A program made the position numbers and the translations under genes. A stretch of 64,000 bases of DNA from Perkinsus marinus ATCC 50983 (lineage: Eukaryota > Perkinsozoa > Perkinsida > Perkinsidae). A model generated the notes under the pieces. That model searched no databases, was not told the origin of the DNA, and was given only the letters and a program-made list of their open reading frames with translations. Numbering within the stretch: position 1 is the first letter of the stretch; the number at the start of each line of letters is the position of its first letter. Below are positions 23,257 through 35,936 of this stretch, one piece after another. Where the stretch lies: positions 599,019 to 663,018 of the forward strand of contig NW_003215453.1 of assembly GCF_000006405.1 (NCBI RefSeq). The letters run 5' to 3'.

Positions 23257-24011
23257 ATGAGTAAGCCTGCATCTCGTCCCTCCCCCTCAGCCATCCCAGC
23301 ATGTCTCCTCGGCGGTGCCTTTGCTGGCAGTACGTCAGCGTTCTTATACCGACCAAGACTCACTGGCACGCAGGTAATGTCTGTCTGCTCTTATCGCACT
23401 AGTTCTTTAACTGGTGAGCATTATAATAAGGGTAAGCTAAAATCATACAGTGCATCCCCGCATAGTGTGATTAACTTCCTGGACATTTCAACTCCCTGTG
23501 ATGACCGGCGAAATTCACTCGCTCAGCGCACTTCAAGGTGGCTTGTGAAGTTGCTCATTCATTTCCCATGTCAGATTGTTGGAGTAACTTTGGCATCCAC
23601 TGTGCTTAACCTCTTGAGTGGTTATTATGAGGAAGTTGATCGGATTAATCGTCGAAGTAAAATTTCGTGATTATTTCTGTACTAACATCCTATGATAGAA
23701 TTACTGGAAATGAAATAATTCGTGTTCGCAAGTTCTCAATGATATGGGTTCAGAAGTATTTTGAGGAAGCGGTCATGTTCCTATTTGCGAAGATGGGGCG
23801 GGATGAAGAGCTCGTGAACGGGGGTCTCGAGTGTGCGCATAGCATTATAGTAGTTTTTGTTCAATATCTTCATCCGGTTATGGTGGAAGTTACAAGGGAG
23901 TTCGAGCACTACATGACTGAAATCACAGGGAACTCCATCAGACTGTCGCCTATCCCTAAGAAGGTTGATGCTAGGGATGCTATAGAAGAGCAGGTGAGGG
24001 CTTTCTGATAT
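23257..24011 (+). CDS. Uncharacterised exons, possible membrane protein N-terminus
   Basis: An ATG at 23257 opens MSKPASRPSPSAIPACLLGG with a short hydrophobic stretch (CLLGGAFAG) before a GTAATG donor. Further open blocks continue at about 23400-23660 (LLIHFPCQIVGVTLASTVLN, possible membrane segment) and 23700-23991 (EELVNGGLECAHSIIVVFVQ, then ITGNSIRLSPIPKKVDARDA before GTGAGG). These may be the 5' part of the SNARE gene downstream or a separate gene. Joins not proven; no family recognised. Confidence 0.4.
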
Positions 24012-24353
24012 GTTGTGTTTTGAGCACGAGGTGCGATAGTGTAGTTCCCAGTTCCTATCTTATTTGCTATTGACTGTTGTTGTCATATGTTTTGCCACTC
24101 GTTGGATGAAGTATATCCCTGTGGTCGCTAGGATCATCTCAGTGAGCTGTTGTATCGATTTCCGACCGATGATACCTGAATTTCCTGATAATTTATACTT
24201 ACTCATTGCATTCGAATCGTTGGAGCTGCAATCGTGATATACAAAGTACCTTCATACGACTTATATTCTCTTGAGGTTTCTTGATAGTGCTATAGAGGAA
24301 GCAGTTTGATGATGATAAGCGATGGGGGAAGTTGTATTTCTGGTATAGATAAG

Positions 24354-25971
24354 TCAAGCTGCAGAATTGATAACAGCAGTGTCGGCTAATCTGGCTGCGG
24401 ATCGGTCAACTTGGCGTGCTGGAAAAACGACAAGTGTGGGATTCGAACGTATGGCTGCGGATACTCGAGAAAAGGCTGGTGCTGCTATGGATAGGCTTGG
24501 TACTCTACTGAGGGAGCGGGAACGATCTATGATAGGGTAAGGGAGAAGAAGCACTCTCATGCTGACCACCTTCGCTGCGCACGAGTCTAGTTCACAGTTG
24601 CGGAACTTCAACGAATTAGGCGCACAATTTGTTGAGGAAAATACGAGGATTAGGAATATGAGTGCATCAGGGTTTCCTCCATCTTTGTACTCTATATGGG
24701 AATCGACTCCACAACATGCGATGAAATTTCAATTTATCATACTCGGCAAAGCATTTTACAGGTCCGCACCGGCCTTCTATCGATCTGTTAGAGAGATATT
24801 GACTAGCCGCCTTAAGGAACTAGATGATGAAGTGCGACAATGGCAGATGTATAAGCATAAAGTGTCTAGTGAAAGGGAACAAAGGTATAATAAACGGCTC
24901 ACTCTAATCTTTCATCGTGGCATTCTTGATGATCAACGAGCTCACCTTGTGAGAGCTTCATTACGTTATCCTAACCATTCGAACTTGAGAGTTTTCTGGT
25001 ATCGTTTAGTTTCTGAAACTGTCAGCAGGAAGATGTTCTTGATGGTAGGTATGAAGCTGATCCATTCGCTTTAGAGAAGGAGACAGCCCGAGTGGAGGCG
25101 TTAAGGAAGCTCAAGGCAGAACAAGAGGGACAAGTGAAGCATGTTGATACTCTACCAACGATGACCAGGTGGTCTACACTTTTACTGTCGTATTCGATTC
25201 CCGTCAACGTTATTGGGTCAGCACCGACAGAGGAAGAATTTCATTTCGACTTTCACTCGTGGAAAATCGTAGATTCTTTTGTGCATAAGCGAACTTATGT
25301 TATTCGCTTGGTTGAGCGAGTCATTGTTATCAGTTCTGAGGGGTACTCTCCGTTGGCGAGAGAGAGTCGAGAAGATACTGGTCTTGAGATGGAGAGTCAG
25401 ATGCTGTTGGCTACTTATACGAACGAACTGGATCATGTAGGGTGATGAACAGGAGAAATGTCCATCATGTTTGTTCAGGCAAGAACAACCCAGCAGAAGG
25501 TTGAGGAGTTGAGTCACGTTGTGGGAGTGATGGGCACGAAGGTGAACGAACAGATGGAACAAATTGGCGGGGTAGGCATTCTCGCTCCTCATTGGTACAT
25601 TGAGAATTATTACCATAAATGATAAATAAAAATATTATATATTGAAGCGAGCACCTTCCCAGGGTGGATTGGTAAGAGATTGAGATTTAGCTGCTGTTTT
25701 CTCTCTTGATTGTTAATGTGAAGAAAACAATCAGATGTATTGATGATGGATACAGCTAACGTTTTTACCCAGTTGAACGGTGGCGGATCGTGAGGGTTTT
25801 CTTATTTTGGATTTTCAGATTCACTCAATCGCTCAAGATTCGACGGCATACGTCTCAGCAGCGGGAGACCAGTTGATGAAGGCGAGAGCACATCAGTCGT
25901 ACGCCTGTTATATTGTTACTTGGTTCGTTGGCTCAGCTTTGTCGTTGATCTTACTAGATTGGCTTGTGTAA
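24354..25971 (+). CDS. Qa-SNARE, syntaxin-18/Ufe1-like (C-terminal exons secure)
   Basis: Secure exons: 25026-25133 (EADPFALEKETARVEALRKL, helical), about 25331-25437 (to ATYTNELDH), 25479-25571 and 25819-25971, ending at TAA. The last two exons make a SNARE motif with a glutamine at the expected zero layer (KVNEQMEQIGG, then IHSIAQDSTAYVSAAGDQLM). A single C-terminal membrane segment follows (YIVTWFVGSALSLILLDWLV). The ending LLDW and the motif layout resemble syntaxin 18/Ufe1, the ER Qa-SNARE for retrograde Golgi-to-ER fusion. Upstream exon-like blocks at 24.35-24.95 kb (STWRAGKTTSVGFERMAADT; LTSRLKELDDEVRQWQ) probably form the N-terminal region. The true start is unknown. Confidence 0.75.
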
Positions 25972-26090
25972 TAATCTCTCATGAGTTATGTTGGTGGTTA
26001 ATTCATGAGTGAGATAACGTTTGTATGAGCTAGCTTCAAAATTTCTTCATCCACCCAGTTGGTGGTGATAAGCCTTGGAGTACCTGCAAT

Positions 26091-26512
26091 CTACCAGTGG
26101 AACTTGAGTAAATGAATCTCAGAAAATGCTAGCTTAGTTCGGGCCAGATTGATATCTATGGTATGGAGATACGATCGAGGAACTGTTGAAGATTGTCGAA
26201 GCCGACTGAGAGTAGGCTCGTCGTGGATGAGCTTCAGCTGTTGTACTAGCGATGCTCTTAGTTCTGCATCGTCTTCCCGCCAAGGAACGCCTGGCTTCTC
26301 ATAATCGAGGATGCGAGTAGTTGCGGAACGACACGGTCGCAACGGTGCATTCTGAGTGGGCGGCCGGAACCACCCATCGATGCGGTGAGACTGCTGTTTC
26401 CCTGCGTGACTGTGGATAGAAGAGCAGGAAAACGTCCTTTTGTTAGCTGTTCGCGTGCATTCCGTTTCTGAGGAGTGGGTTTGGTAGCAACATCACTGTG
26501 TCGAGTGGGCAC
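26091..26512 (-). CDS. Small uncharacterised protein, about 140 aa
   Basis: An ATG at 26512 opens MPTRHSDVATKPTPQKRNAR, and a second frame continues to the TAG at 26093-26091 with RILDYEKPGVPWREDDAELR and LVQQLKLIHDEPTLSRLRQS. The frame change near 26.40-26.45 kb needs a very short intron or a one- or two-base shift. Composition is protein-like throughout. Family not recognised. Confidence 0.45.
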
Positions 26513-26763
26513 GATGAGTTCTCACTGAATGATGAATTATAGGTCATTCCACACCACTAATAAACCAGAATGCATGTTCGACGCAGACTAGTATCGTCGA
26601 TCCACTACGGCCGACTTGATCTGTCGATACCATCTCGTGATCTCACGCCTACTCGGGAAGCGTACGGGATTCAATAACGTATAAGAATGTATCCACTTCG
26701 ATGTGCTCGTTTCGAGGGGCGCGTTGTTAGGCGCAGCTCGTTCGTTGTGTTCAAGAAACTATC

Positions 26764-27500
26764 ATGAACGGTGAGACGATCAGTTGCCTCGAGTACGCCT
26801 ATCATAGTGGGATGTGGGCGCTGGTCACTAGTAGTGGCTCTGTATGGCTCGACCGTGGAAGGGCTGATGCTGAATCCAGTAAAAATCTTGTTGTAGTGAT
26901 CATCGCTGGCTTTTATCTAGCTAGAATCGTAGTGGTGTCGTCAGAATATATAGCTCAGCAGTATACAGGATAGGAACAAACGATTGTTTCATTAACGCCG
27001 ACCTATAGAGACAAAATCACTGTTTCACAACGAATCGAGTATTGTCTTGGAATTACTGCAGACTCGCGGCACTGTTGTTCTCTATATTCACCAAGTCAGT
27101 CGCATGCTGCAGCTTGGGTCAGTGTTTTCCCAGGCTACTATCGGTCGCTACGACGAGCTCTCACTGAGTATCCCAACATTTGCGGGCTTTCCTTTGGAAA
27201 TGCGAAGTTCAACTGGTGAGGTGCAGTATGTGTTGGTTGATCATCATCCCAAAGAAGCTCATGAGCTGCAATCCGTTTCTACTGTTGTTTTTTTCATTCG
27301 CAGCTGGGTGTTGATTCACTCCGACGGCAAAGGAGTCCTAACATACGGCCGTCTGCCTCGTAATCTCACTCGGGATCTCGAACGAGCGGTCAGTCAGGAT
27401 GGGGGAGTGAAGCTCATCAGGATAACTCTGGATAGGGTAAGAACAAGCATACGAGCATTCGAGAGCCAACTGAATCTGTTGAGCTGACAACCATTCAAAT
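26764..27500 (+). CDS. Uncharacterised exons
   Basis: Open blocks bounded by splice-like signals: about 26764-26890 (CLEYAYHSGMWALVTSSGSV), 27059-27213 (TVVLYIHQVSRMLQLGSVFS) and 27303-27435 (WVLIHSDGKGVLTYGRLPRN, then LTRDLERAVSQDG). The first reads like a beta-propeller blade, but a single blade is not enough to call a family. The third block resembles a block at 28.3 kb. Gene boundaries unknown. Confidence 0.35.
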
Positions 27501-27611
27501 GAACATAACTGCTGTTCGTTTATAGGACGATGATTATCATCGGATGATATCATGTGATTGCAGCTACTCACATGACAGCTTTTTAATCCTTCGATGGGGG
27601 ATGAGAGGTGG

Positions 27612-28116
27612 CGGCCATAGCGGCCCCTCCCCTATTCGGCCGCCCTAAATAGATCTCTGAATGGTATAGTCCGTAGCGGGGGGCATAGCGGCCCCTCCCC
27701 TATTCGGCCGCCCTAAATAGATCTCTGAATGGTATAGTCCATAGCGGGGGGCATAGCGGCCCCTCCCCTATTCGGCCGCCCTAAATAGATCTCTGAATGG
27801 TATAGTCCATAGCGGGGGGCATAGCGGCCCCTCCCCTATTCGGCCGCCCTAAATAGATCTCTGAATGGTATAGTCCATAGCGGGGGGCATAGCGGCCCCT
27901 CCCCTATTCGGCCGCCCTAAATAGATCTCTGAATGGTATAGTCCATAGCGGGGGGCATAGCGGCCCCTCCCCTATTCGGCCGCCCTAAATAGATCTCTGA
28001 ATGGTATAGTCCATAGCGGGGGGCATAGCGGCCCCTCCCCTATTCGGCCGCCCTAAATAGATCTCTGAATTGTATAGTCCGTAGCGGGGGGCATAGCGGC
28101 CCCTCCCCTATCCCAT
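27612..28116 (+). repeat. 68-bp minisatellite, about 7.4 units
   Basis: The unit CATAGCGGCCCCTCCCCTAT followed by TCGGCCGCCCTAAATAG, ATCTCTGAATGGTATAGTCC and a G-run repeats every 68 bp. Units are almost identical, with ccGTAGC/ccATAGC and one GAATTG variant. The homogeneity implies recent amplification. The core GGCATAGCGGCCCC, in reverse complement, matches the start of the 53-bp repeats at 16.8 and 22.0 kb. Confidence 0.95.
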
Positions 28117-28181
28117 ATTCCCACTGTGATCGTCTCGCCAGGCGCCCCATTACCTAGTGGTTACACGGCGAGGTAACTGTT

Positions 28182-31170
28182 ATGGTGTCACCAATGGAGA
28201 GCAGCAGCAGCAGCGCATGGAAGGACTCCTGCTTGACAGGACTAGTGGGCTCGAGGTGCGACGATTAATTCTGCTGCTCTGTGTTATGCAAAGAACGCTG
28301 AAGACTGCTCGATTTGTATCCTTAGATGTACTGGGACGAAGCAGGAGGCATCTTCTACAAGCACATTCCCGAGTCCCTTGAACGAGAGCTACGGCGAGCA
28401 TTGGGGATCTGACGTATTGTGTGGTCATCCACTTATCAGCCACTAATAATTCCAATTGTTGTTATCGTCTCGGAAAGCCGCTTTGGTGACTCAGTCACCA
28501 TGACTGTAACGAGTCGATGAGCATCGAATTCGATGGTCGCTGGATCTAAAAATCAATGATCTTGCTCCTTCTTTATAAGTGTATGTCTCTTCATCGAACT
28601 TTGGTGTTGTGTGATCGGTCTCTAGGAACAACCTCTCCGAATCGGTGTCTGTGAGCCCGTTATTGTCTACTCCCCTATGGACGACCCCAAGTCTTTCGCA
28701 ATCGTCGGAGAAAACACAACCAGCGCTTCTCGGTCTGAGTGGGACCTTGATGCTGATGGTATGTTCAAGACGTACTTCATGTTAGAAGGCTCTTCTTGTA
28801 GAAGGCGGCTGGTCACCATCTATTTCGCCCTATCGACCACACGACGGTGATCGTAGTGTAATTCATTCTGACACGTTCATAAGGAAGTACGTCAATGAAG
28901 ATATCCTCAAAACAGCATCCGGGTGTTTTCAGGGAGGCTCGAGCAAGTGTTGATACTCAAGAGATCGACGATGAAGATGCATTAGTAGGGCGGCTTTGGA
29001 ACCAAGTCGCCTAAAGCCAACACATAGCTTGCGATATATAGAGCGGCAGAACTCTGCTTTAGATCGTATCGATCCATCTTTTTATAGAAACTATAACTTT
29101 TTCATTGAGAGTCTAAGTCCACCTTGAGGTATTTCAGAGAGATAGCTTCGATACCCAAACAGTCCCATGGAAGGTCAGCCTCCCTGTTCAATCGACGGAT
29201 CACACAGATGTGAGCAATTGTGTTCTTGGCGGGCTAACTATCGCCTTCTAGGAGAGCCCTCTAACTTCTCTCGCTGGTGCCGTCCCTAGGATGGTTGATG
29301 AGGCCCTCGAGAAAGCCCAGTCTTTTCTGCGAGAGAACGTCGCTGTCGATCGCACTGATGATCTTAGGGAGTAAGTGGTTGAATCAACTGTTGAGGACAT
29401 TGGTTCCATGTGAGGTCCGACAGTCAGAATATTCCCTCGGTTGAGCCTTTACAGACAAGTCGACCGAATGAAGCCGCCAGCACTTCTTACTCTGTGGGCA
29501 CTTTGGAGAACCCTCCGATGGTGCTCCGTGGCAGCTCGGTTGAACAAGATATGCCCAAGCAAAGCAGAAGCATCGAGAGAAAAGAGCAACATGGTATTAG
29601 TGAAACAGGAATAGACCCGAAGTCGATCGTTGAGATGGTGAGGGATGCGGTCGCGGGTATGCTCGATGAGAGGCTGAAGGCAAAGGAAGAGGAACAACGA
29701 CTGCTCGTGAGCAGCGCTGTGGAGGTATCATGGCGAACTACTGAGTAGCGAGTAGTTCCATCAGGAATAATCTGTGGCTACAGCATTTCGATTACTGTTC
29801 ATGAGATGTCGTTTTCACTTGAAGCTTCGATTTGGAGGATTCGCTTGTTCCATCAGGAATCTCGGAATCTGGCGCAACGGGCTGCGGAACTAGAGTCGGC
29901 ATTAGAACAATCGATGCGACGCGAGCGTGAACTGGCTCAAAAGTTGACCACAAAAGAAACTGATGATCGGCGAAGCGATGCTCAACAGGTAAGTTGTCAG
30001 GAACGATCGCCGTCTCGGGCGGTCCTCTCTTGAGTGTTCTCTCATCGTGCCTTTGTTGGTATGTAGAGCAGGAGTAGTTGATCGCTCTGTCAAGCTAGTT
30101 GCTAGCCTAGCGGTTCGGATGGTAGGTGAGCGCACTTTGGACATTTACTTCAGGTACCTGCATCGGCATCAATTGGTGAATCGGAGTTGCAACGAGGACG
30201 GGCTGCTACTTCGGAGGACTCGAACGCTTCCAAGGAGAACAGCGAGCATGTGCAAGGGAGTGTAAATGGTGCAAGCCAGATGGCTCAACGAGAGGATAGG
30301 GGCAGGTGAGCTTCTGAGTCGACGCTTCGGACTCGAACGTTATATACTTCCTATCGTAAACAGTACGAAGTCTATTCTATCAGTATAAGCTGCTGTATGT
30401 AGTAGGAAAGTCTTCAAATAGGATTCTAGTATGTGAGTAATAGTACAGATAGCTTATTGTGGAAGAATATCTTGGCGGTTGTGATTTGTCTACCTTTCGT
30501 TCCTCATTGTCTATAGAGTTTGTTGTGTCCGGGTTGTCATATATTGCACCGATCAAGCACTTGTTGAGTCTTCAGGAGCTCCATGCTTTCGCCATCGAGA
30601 CCGCTTATGGCCTCAAGCATGGGCGCATCGGTGCCCGTCTGTTCGGCGCATGGTCTTCCGCTTACACAGTGGAGTGAGGCGATGCAAGCGGCTATGTGTA
30701 GTCGATGCATATCGGAACAAAAATGCCGGTACGCATTCCGCCACATTGGATGATCTATCCTCGTTTACGTTTTATGAATATTGAATTGACGTATTCTTGG
30801 CAGGCGTGGGAGAGTGAGATCTTTGGGTTGGGGTACCACGCTCGAGTTTCACGGAGTTTGTGATGAAGGAGTTCATGTTAGATATGACTGTTCCTTTGGG
30901 ACTTCTCCGAAGGCATCAACGCGGATACAGTCGATTGCTGGAGCATGCGAGACGAGGGTGAAGATGCTGGACGAAACTCTGAGAGAACTGGAGGGTGGCA
31001 AGATTGCCATGTTGGAAGAAGAATTAGTGAGCACAGATGTGGGATGAAGCATCAGTAATCACCTAGTCCGGTTATTTATTCTAATTCAGCGTAAACTGGA
31101 AGAGCTCACGCGGCTAGTTGAAACAGCTGCGAGAGATCTTCGTGAAGATTTTGAGCAAGCTATGGGTGAG
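28182..31170 (+). CDS. Coiled-coil protein, many short exons
   Basis: A chain of plus-strand exons with good splice signals. About 28337-28420: MYWDEAGGIFYKHIPESLER. About 28626-28758: VIVYSPMDDPKSFAIVGENT. 29252-29370: MVDEALEKAQSFLRENVAVD. 29415-29724: AVAGMLDERLKAKEEEQRLL. 29856-29989: NLAQRAAELESALEQSMRRE. 30153-30305: acidic, Ser-rich. About 30910-31030: ETRVKMLDETLRELEGGKIA. 31090-31165: KLEELTRLVETAARDLREDF. The joins 29370/29415 (44-nt intron) and 29724/29856 keep frame. The helices suggest a structural or tethering protein. No catalytic motif. More helical exons continue to about 32.8 kb, so the gene may be longer. Confidence 0.55.
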
Positions 31171-31559
31171 TCGGATGAGTAGCACACAAGCGCATCCGGT
31201 AGCGTATCAAGTATCAGAGGAGAATTTAGAGATGGGCCACACTTGTTGAGTTTCTCTATGACTCGATTTTGGCCTCACTGGCTCTTGAATGCGTCAGAGA
31301 AGCGGCTCTGTTTGAAGCGCCTCCGCTATTTGTAGCTGCCAAGCTCTCACCACTGGTCAGGATGAGTTTGTGCGTTGATAAAAACTGGGACATTGAATCG
31401 GTTTGAGTCTGGCGGGCGTGTATGTTTTCTGCACTGGAAGCCAATCAGTTTTGCATATTTGAATTCCCGTGGCGGCTTCGTTGAATTTGAGAATGCGACT
31501 ACAGATGACGAAATGCTCTTCTAAAACGTTGGTGTGAATCAACTAACATTAATATAATG

Positions 31560-32790
31560 TTGATATCACTCAAGGTTGACTCTCGAACTCCCATGATTGA
31601 AGGCGTGGAAAACAGCACTTTGTATAACGGTTCGGGTCACGATGTATATTCTATTGTTCGTATGCGGGGGAAATGTCATGTCTACTGCTCAGAGCTCCTA
31701 CAAGCCACTCGGCGAGTGAAGGAACATATGTTGATGGACCACCGACAACAGCTGGAAGATGTCGCTGAGGTCCGTCTCACAAGTCCGCGAGGGCGTATCA
31801 TAGTTTGATCAGAAAATCGCAACTCTAAGGAGAGCTCGTGATGAAGGCTCGAAAGTTTGTGAAACCGTGGATCATACAGGCAGGGGATGCTGATATTTTC
31901 TATGATGCATCGCTCCGCTCAAATCAGGCATGGTATCGTTCTTGTCGAACAATGCGTCGTCGAAGTCTCAAGAGTGTTGGCAGCTGATCGCTAGACCGCT
32001 ACCACGCAGTGTGCAGGTGAGTGTGAAAACAGTCGGTGTGCGTAGCCGAAAATCTGTAGGTCCCGTTGGACGATATCCCTTTTGAGGTTGCCAAACGGAA
32101 GGAGCTATTAAGAGAGGCTCAATGCTCGGGAAAACTCGTAGAATGATGATCGTTTAAGTCGATGTATTGGTGTCTATCAGCTACGCATGAAAAACGAAGT
32201 GCTGTGCGACATCGTGGAAGCTTTAAAGGAGGAAAGGGTAAATTTCAAGAGCAGAGTAGGCACGATGAGTTGAAATTTTAGGCAACGCATGTCGAGACTC
32301 GAGAGTACGCTGTTGAGGTAGAGTCCTTGTTAGATGCATATGCAGCTGAGTGGGAGAAGAAGTAAGTCACGGAAATTATCCTGAAGGGGAGTTCGTGGAC
32401 CAATTGAGGTCCAGGTTCGACTATGTATGTTCCTATTGTGGGCAATCGTTGGAAGCAGCGCTCGCCAATGAACCTTGCTGTGAGGCCACGGGCAGACAGA
32501 AGGTGAGCTTCTATTGTAACATATGTTATTGAATAAAAGTATATCCTAACTGTAAGAAAAGCTCGACTAGATTTCTTTGGTTTCCGTGGACACTGTGTGA
32601 CAGTATTGTAACTTTGCCAATGCGACTTCATCACAGGCACACTTCTGGGTTCCCCCCGACAGCGTTGGCTTTCCTGAGGTGGCTGAGCACGAACGACCGA
32701 GAATACCGCTAGTAACGGCGTCCCCGAAACGGAGGTACCTCGATCGGCCTCGGCCTGGCAACCCCCTATTGCTGACCTTTGGATACTGAC
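31560..32790 (+). CDS. Further helical exons, probably same or neighbouring gene
   Basis: Open blocks with splice-like flanks: about 31690-31770 (ATRRVKEHMLMDHRQQLEDV), 32059-32145 (DDIPFEVAKRKELLREAQCS), 32182-32238 (LRMKNEVLCDIVEALKEER), 32281-32363 (REYAVEVESLLDAYAAEWEK), 32400-32502 (a CX2C pair, YVCSYCGQSLEAAL) and 32639-32786 (AHFWVPPDSVGFPEVAEHER). They continue the heptad-like composition seen upstream. No start or stop can be fixed. Confidence 0.4.
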
Positions 32791-33004
32791 CAGCATAGAC
32801 GTGGAAGCTAGCTTTGCAATGGGATGCCGATATTCCCTGCTTAACATTCACAGTTACTCGGTATGTGTATTTTTGTCAGATCTCTATCGAGAATCAGAGC
32901 GGTCTCGCCAATGTTCCGTGCTGATAGCTCCGTCGATGTATCGCCATCCTCATTACATTCTAGATTCCGTGATAAATCCCCTTGTATAGGTAGGCAGCGT
33001 ATAA

Positions 33005-33361
33005 TCATTCAGGCATCAGGCCGATACCTGAGTACATTTTCATTGAAGCTCCCTGACTTATATGCCACACGACCACGTTTCGGCTCCACCTATAACTGCT
33101 TTTTGAAGCGAAACGTTTCACAACAAACAGCCTCATTTTGATAACTGAATTGGTTGTCAAAATGAGGCAATTCGCTGTCTCTGAATACTTCTGATGTGAT
33201 GAGTACTGCGCTCTGACTGATTTCAGGAGTCGAGCGAACTGATTCAGAGATTCTTTCAATTGTGGGGACATTACTTCGGGACAGATTCCCTCAGGGTGGG
33301 TCTTTCGTCTGCCCTTTCCGAGCAGTATCAGTGATATCACTCGTCTATGCACCGGAATCAC
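33005..33361 (-). CDS. Possible exon, uncharacterised
   Basis: A minus-strand open block of about 118 codons (EVMSPQLKESLNQFARLLKS, then QYSSHQKYSETANCLI) looks protein-like and helical. No neighbouring exon was found and its ends are uncertain. It contains a 12-bp perfect inverted repeat (GCCTCATTTTGA, 33130-33141 and 33157-33168). Confidence 0.25.
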   Translation of the reverse strand: MIPVHRRVISLILLGKGRRKTHPEGICPEVMSPQLKESLNQFARLLKSVRAQYSSHQKYSETANCLILTTNSVIKMRLFVVKRFASKSSYRWSRNVVVWHISQGASMKMYSGIGLMPE

Positions 33362-33399
33362 TCGTATTATGCTGATAACTTGTAAGATATCACTTGGCC

Positions 33400-35930
33400 T
33401 TTCCGACGACAGTCAGAGAAAGCCCAGAAGGGAATTCTTTCACGTCTCGAGTTGTGGAAGACCATCAGAGAGGATCTTGATAGCTACGGTGTAAGTGTCA
33501 GTCGTGAATGGCGATTTCTCGATTTATAGGGGCGTGTTGATTACTCACGATGAACCATGATCTTGGTTTTGACTGTTTGCAGGAATGTGTGAATGAGCGA
33601 AGTGTTGTTGAATCTGGTTACCTCGAAAATAACTGTTTTGTAGATTCTCAACGACTCCGAAGTGGATCGGGTCATGCTCTGCTGTGATACAGAGAAGAGT
33701 AAGTTTAGCCTATCAATTCTAGTGTCGCTGAACCTCGAAAGGCGCTCAGTGATTCGCTGATAGTGAGCAGCCTTGTCCACTAAAGCCGACAACCGATAAG
33801 AAAGTTCGTGTCGGTTTCTTCGGCGTGCATGAAGCTTCTCGTAGTTTACTCATATTTGACATGTATCATCTTCATGATATTATGAAACAACACCAGCATT
33901 GAATTTTCCCTTAATGGACTATATCTCTTCTCAACGGTCTTGATAGCGATCGCTTTGGGTGAGGATCTCTGGGTTGAGCAAGCATGGTGTACTATGTGAC
34001 CAAGCGAACAGGAAGCTAACAACCTTCAATCCTCATCGGCTGAATACTAGCCGTTGGAACCTCCAGCATTCGAGTCTCAGTCTGATCGACGTGAAGATTC
34101 TGAGAACGGAACTGAAGACCCTGAGAAGACTTCAGCACTTCTGGCTGAGCATGGGCATCTCTTGGTGAGGCTTCTCCTACTCTGATTGACTTGCCCTTAA
34201 GACATGATGGTGGCCGAAAGGGGTCGACCCAACAGCCTGTTGGCAACAGGGGATCACCAAACTTGGTTGAACATGCCGAGAATAAAGCATCATCAGTTGA
34301 ATGCCTCACTGTAATCCCGAGTAACATCTGCCAGTTCGAGCAGGCTCGGATTCGGTGACCGACCGACTGCGGGGATCAGTCCCGGACAAATATTGTTATC
34401 CTCAACGACTTCGATAGGTCTCAGTCTTTGACTTCCTGACTTCAGTAGGTCAGTGACCTATCGAAGTCAAAATCCTCAGCAGATTTAAGTCACTATTTGA
34501 ACGGGTGTTTACACTGATATATATAATCGAGTGGATCGTGATGATGCCAGAGGGAGGGAAGCCAGAAACCAGAGGAGTGTGCGGATAATACCACGCAGAC
34601 TTATCCGGTTCTTTGTCGCACAGGGTGATCCCCATACTGAGTGACAGGTTTAGGCGAAACCACAACATCAAGCAAACTATTTTCTGCTAGAACAATATAG
34701 CTGAAAGCACGTAGGTGGGCACCATTCACTGGTACACCGGTGACCGGCGTGGTAGCCCGCAGACGCTGCTCGTTACCCTGACTACCCATTTCGGTCTCCC
34801 GAGTTGGCAATGTTGAGATTCATTGAAATCAGAAGAAAAGTCGCACTTCTGATTCGAAGCCACGAAATTTCACCCAGTAAGGCTGTCCTGTTACGATCGC
34901 AATGATGGATGTCGCGTAGACTTCAACTAGGAGTTTGATGATCACTGTGTTGGATGAGTTTGGTGAGTTGATGAGGACTGTGCTGTCTGCAGTGAGAGCG
35001 TATGAGTTGAGGCTCATAAGTGTTTTTTTATTCGGAGTGAGCACTCCTATATCTGTGGTGGATAATTGTCATAATCAACTGTTGTTTCACGTTCAGCATA
35101 TGGTGTATTATTTTAACGTACATATCCATATCTTTACGAATCAATACCGATGGCTTTAATTGATCAGCGAAGCTGTTACTGGCCACATCGGGGGGGGCAC
35201 TGGCGTTAGGTTAAATTATGCCGTGCAATTTGTAGTACGTGGCAAATGTATTCTCTAGTGAACTGAGCACGATTGCCAGGCACCATCAATGACAGTCCGC
35301 CATCACGATCATTATCATAACGATATAACTTGATATACACTCAAGTAGCGTCGGTTTTTCCTTCAGACGGAGTTTTGGAGATCGATAAGTTCATGAAGCT
35401 GTTCAAGGCTAGAGATATTCAGCCAGATATGAGATGAACCATCATGCTATTCAACACGGTATCTTTGATCACTCCTCTGGTGTTATTACGAGAATATCTC
35501 GAGAGCTTCGCGGAAAACTCTGACGCTGATGTGAACCCTTGCCACTTCGCCAATCGCAATCCTCTTCCCTAGGAAAACTCCAAACAAAACAAACAACGTG
35601 GATGAGATGGACGTCAGTGTTCTGTAAATGGCCAGCTCAAGCAGTTTCTTCAACCTTCGATTGCCGGTTCTTGCGCCTAAGTAGAATAACAGTTGTATCA
35701 ATATGCGCACAAGCGCAGTAGAACGATGGTTCCCTGAGTGATGAGTGAATTGTTCAACACGCAACACGAAGAGATGGCAGCAATTCATCGTTTTTTCTAC
35801 AGCAGCATCTTCACGAGACAAAATTCCAAGTTCATTTCTTGAGTTCTCGAAACTTTCAACACTGGCGTGATGATAAAAAATTACGTTGCAGTATATTTTT
35901 GATTTCTTTGTTCACTAGGATTCTCCGAAC
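33400..35930. other. Stretch without an assembled gene
   Basis: Scattered open blocks on both strands but no exon chain. One clear structure: GACTTCGATAGGTC at 34407-34420 pairs perfectly with 34455-34468 across a 34-nt loop. I see no MITE or tandem repeat here. Confidence 0.4.
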
Positions 35931-35936
35931 CACATT

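Noticed and set aside
24430-24455. T-arm-like GGGATTCGAACG near 24.44 kb
   Set aside because: It lies in an open exon-like block that reads as protein (KTTSVGFERMAADTREKAGA), and lacks stem pairing.
27612-28116. CRISPR array
   Set aside because: Units are uniform 68-bp tandem repeats with no variable spacers, in a eukaryotic context.
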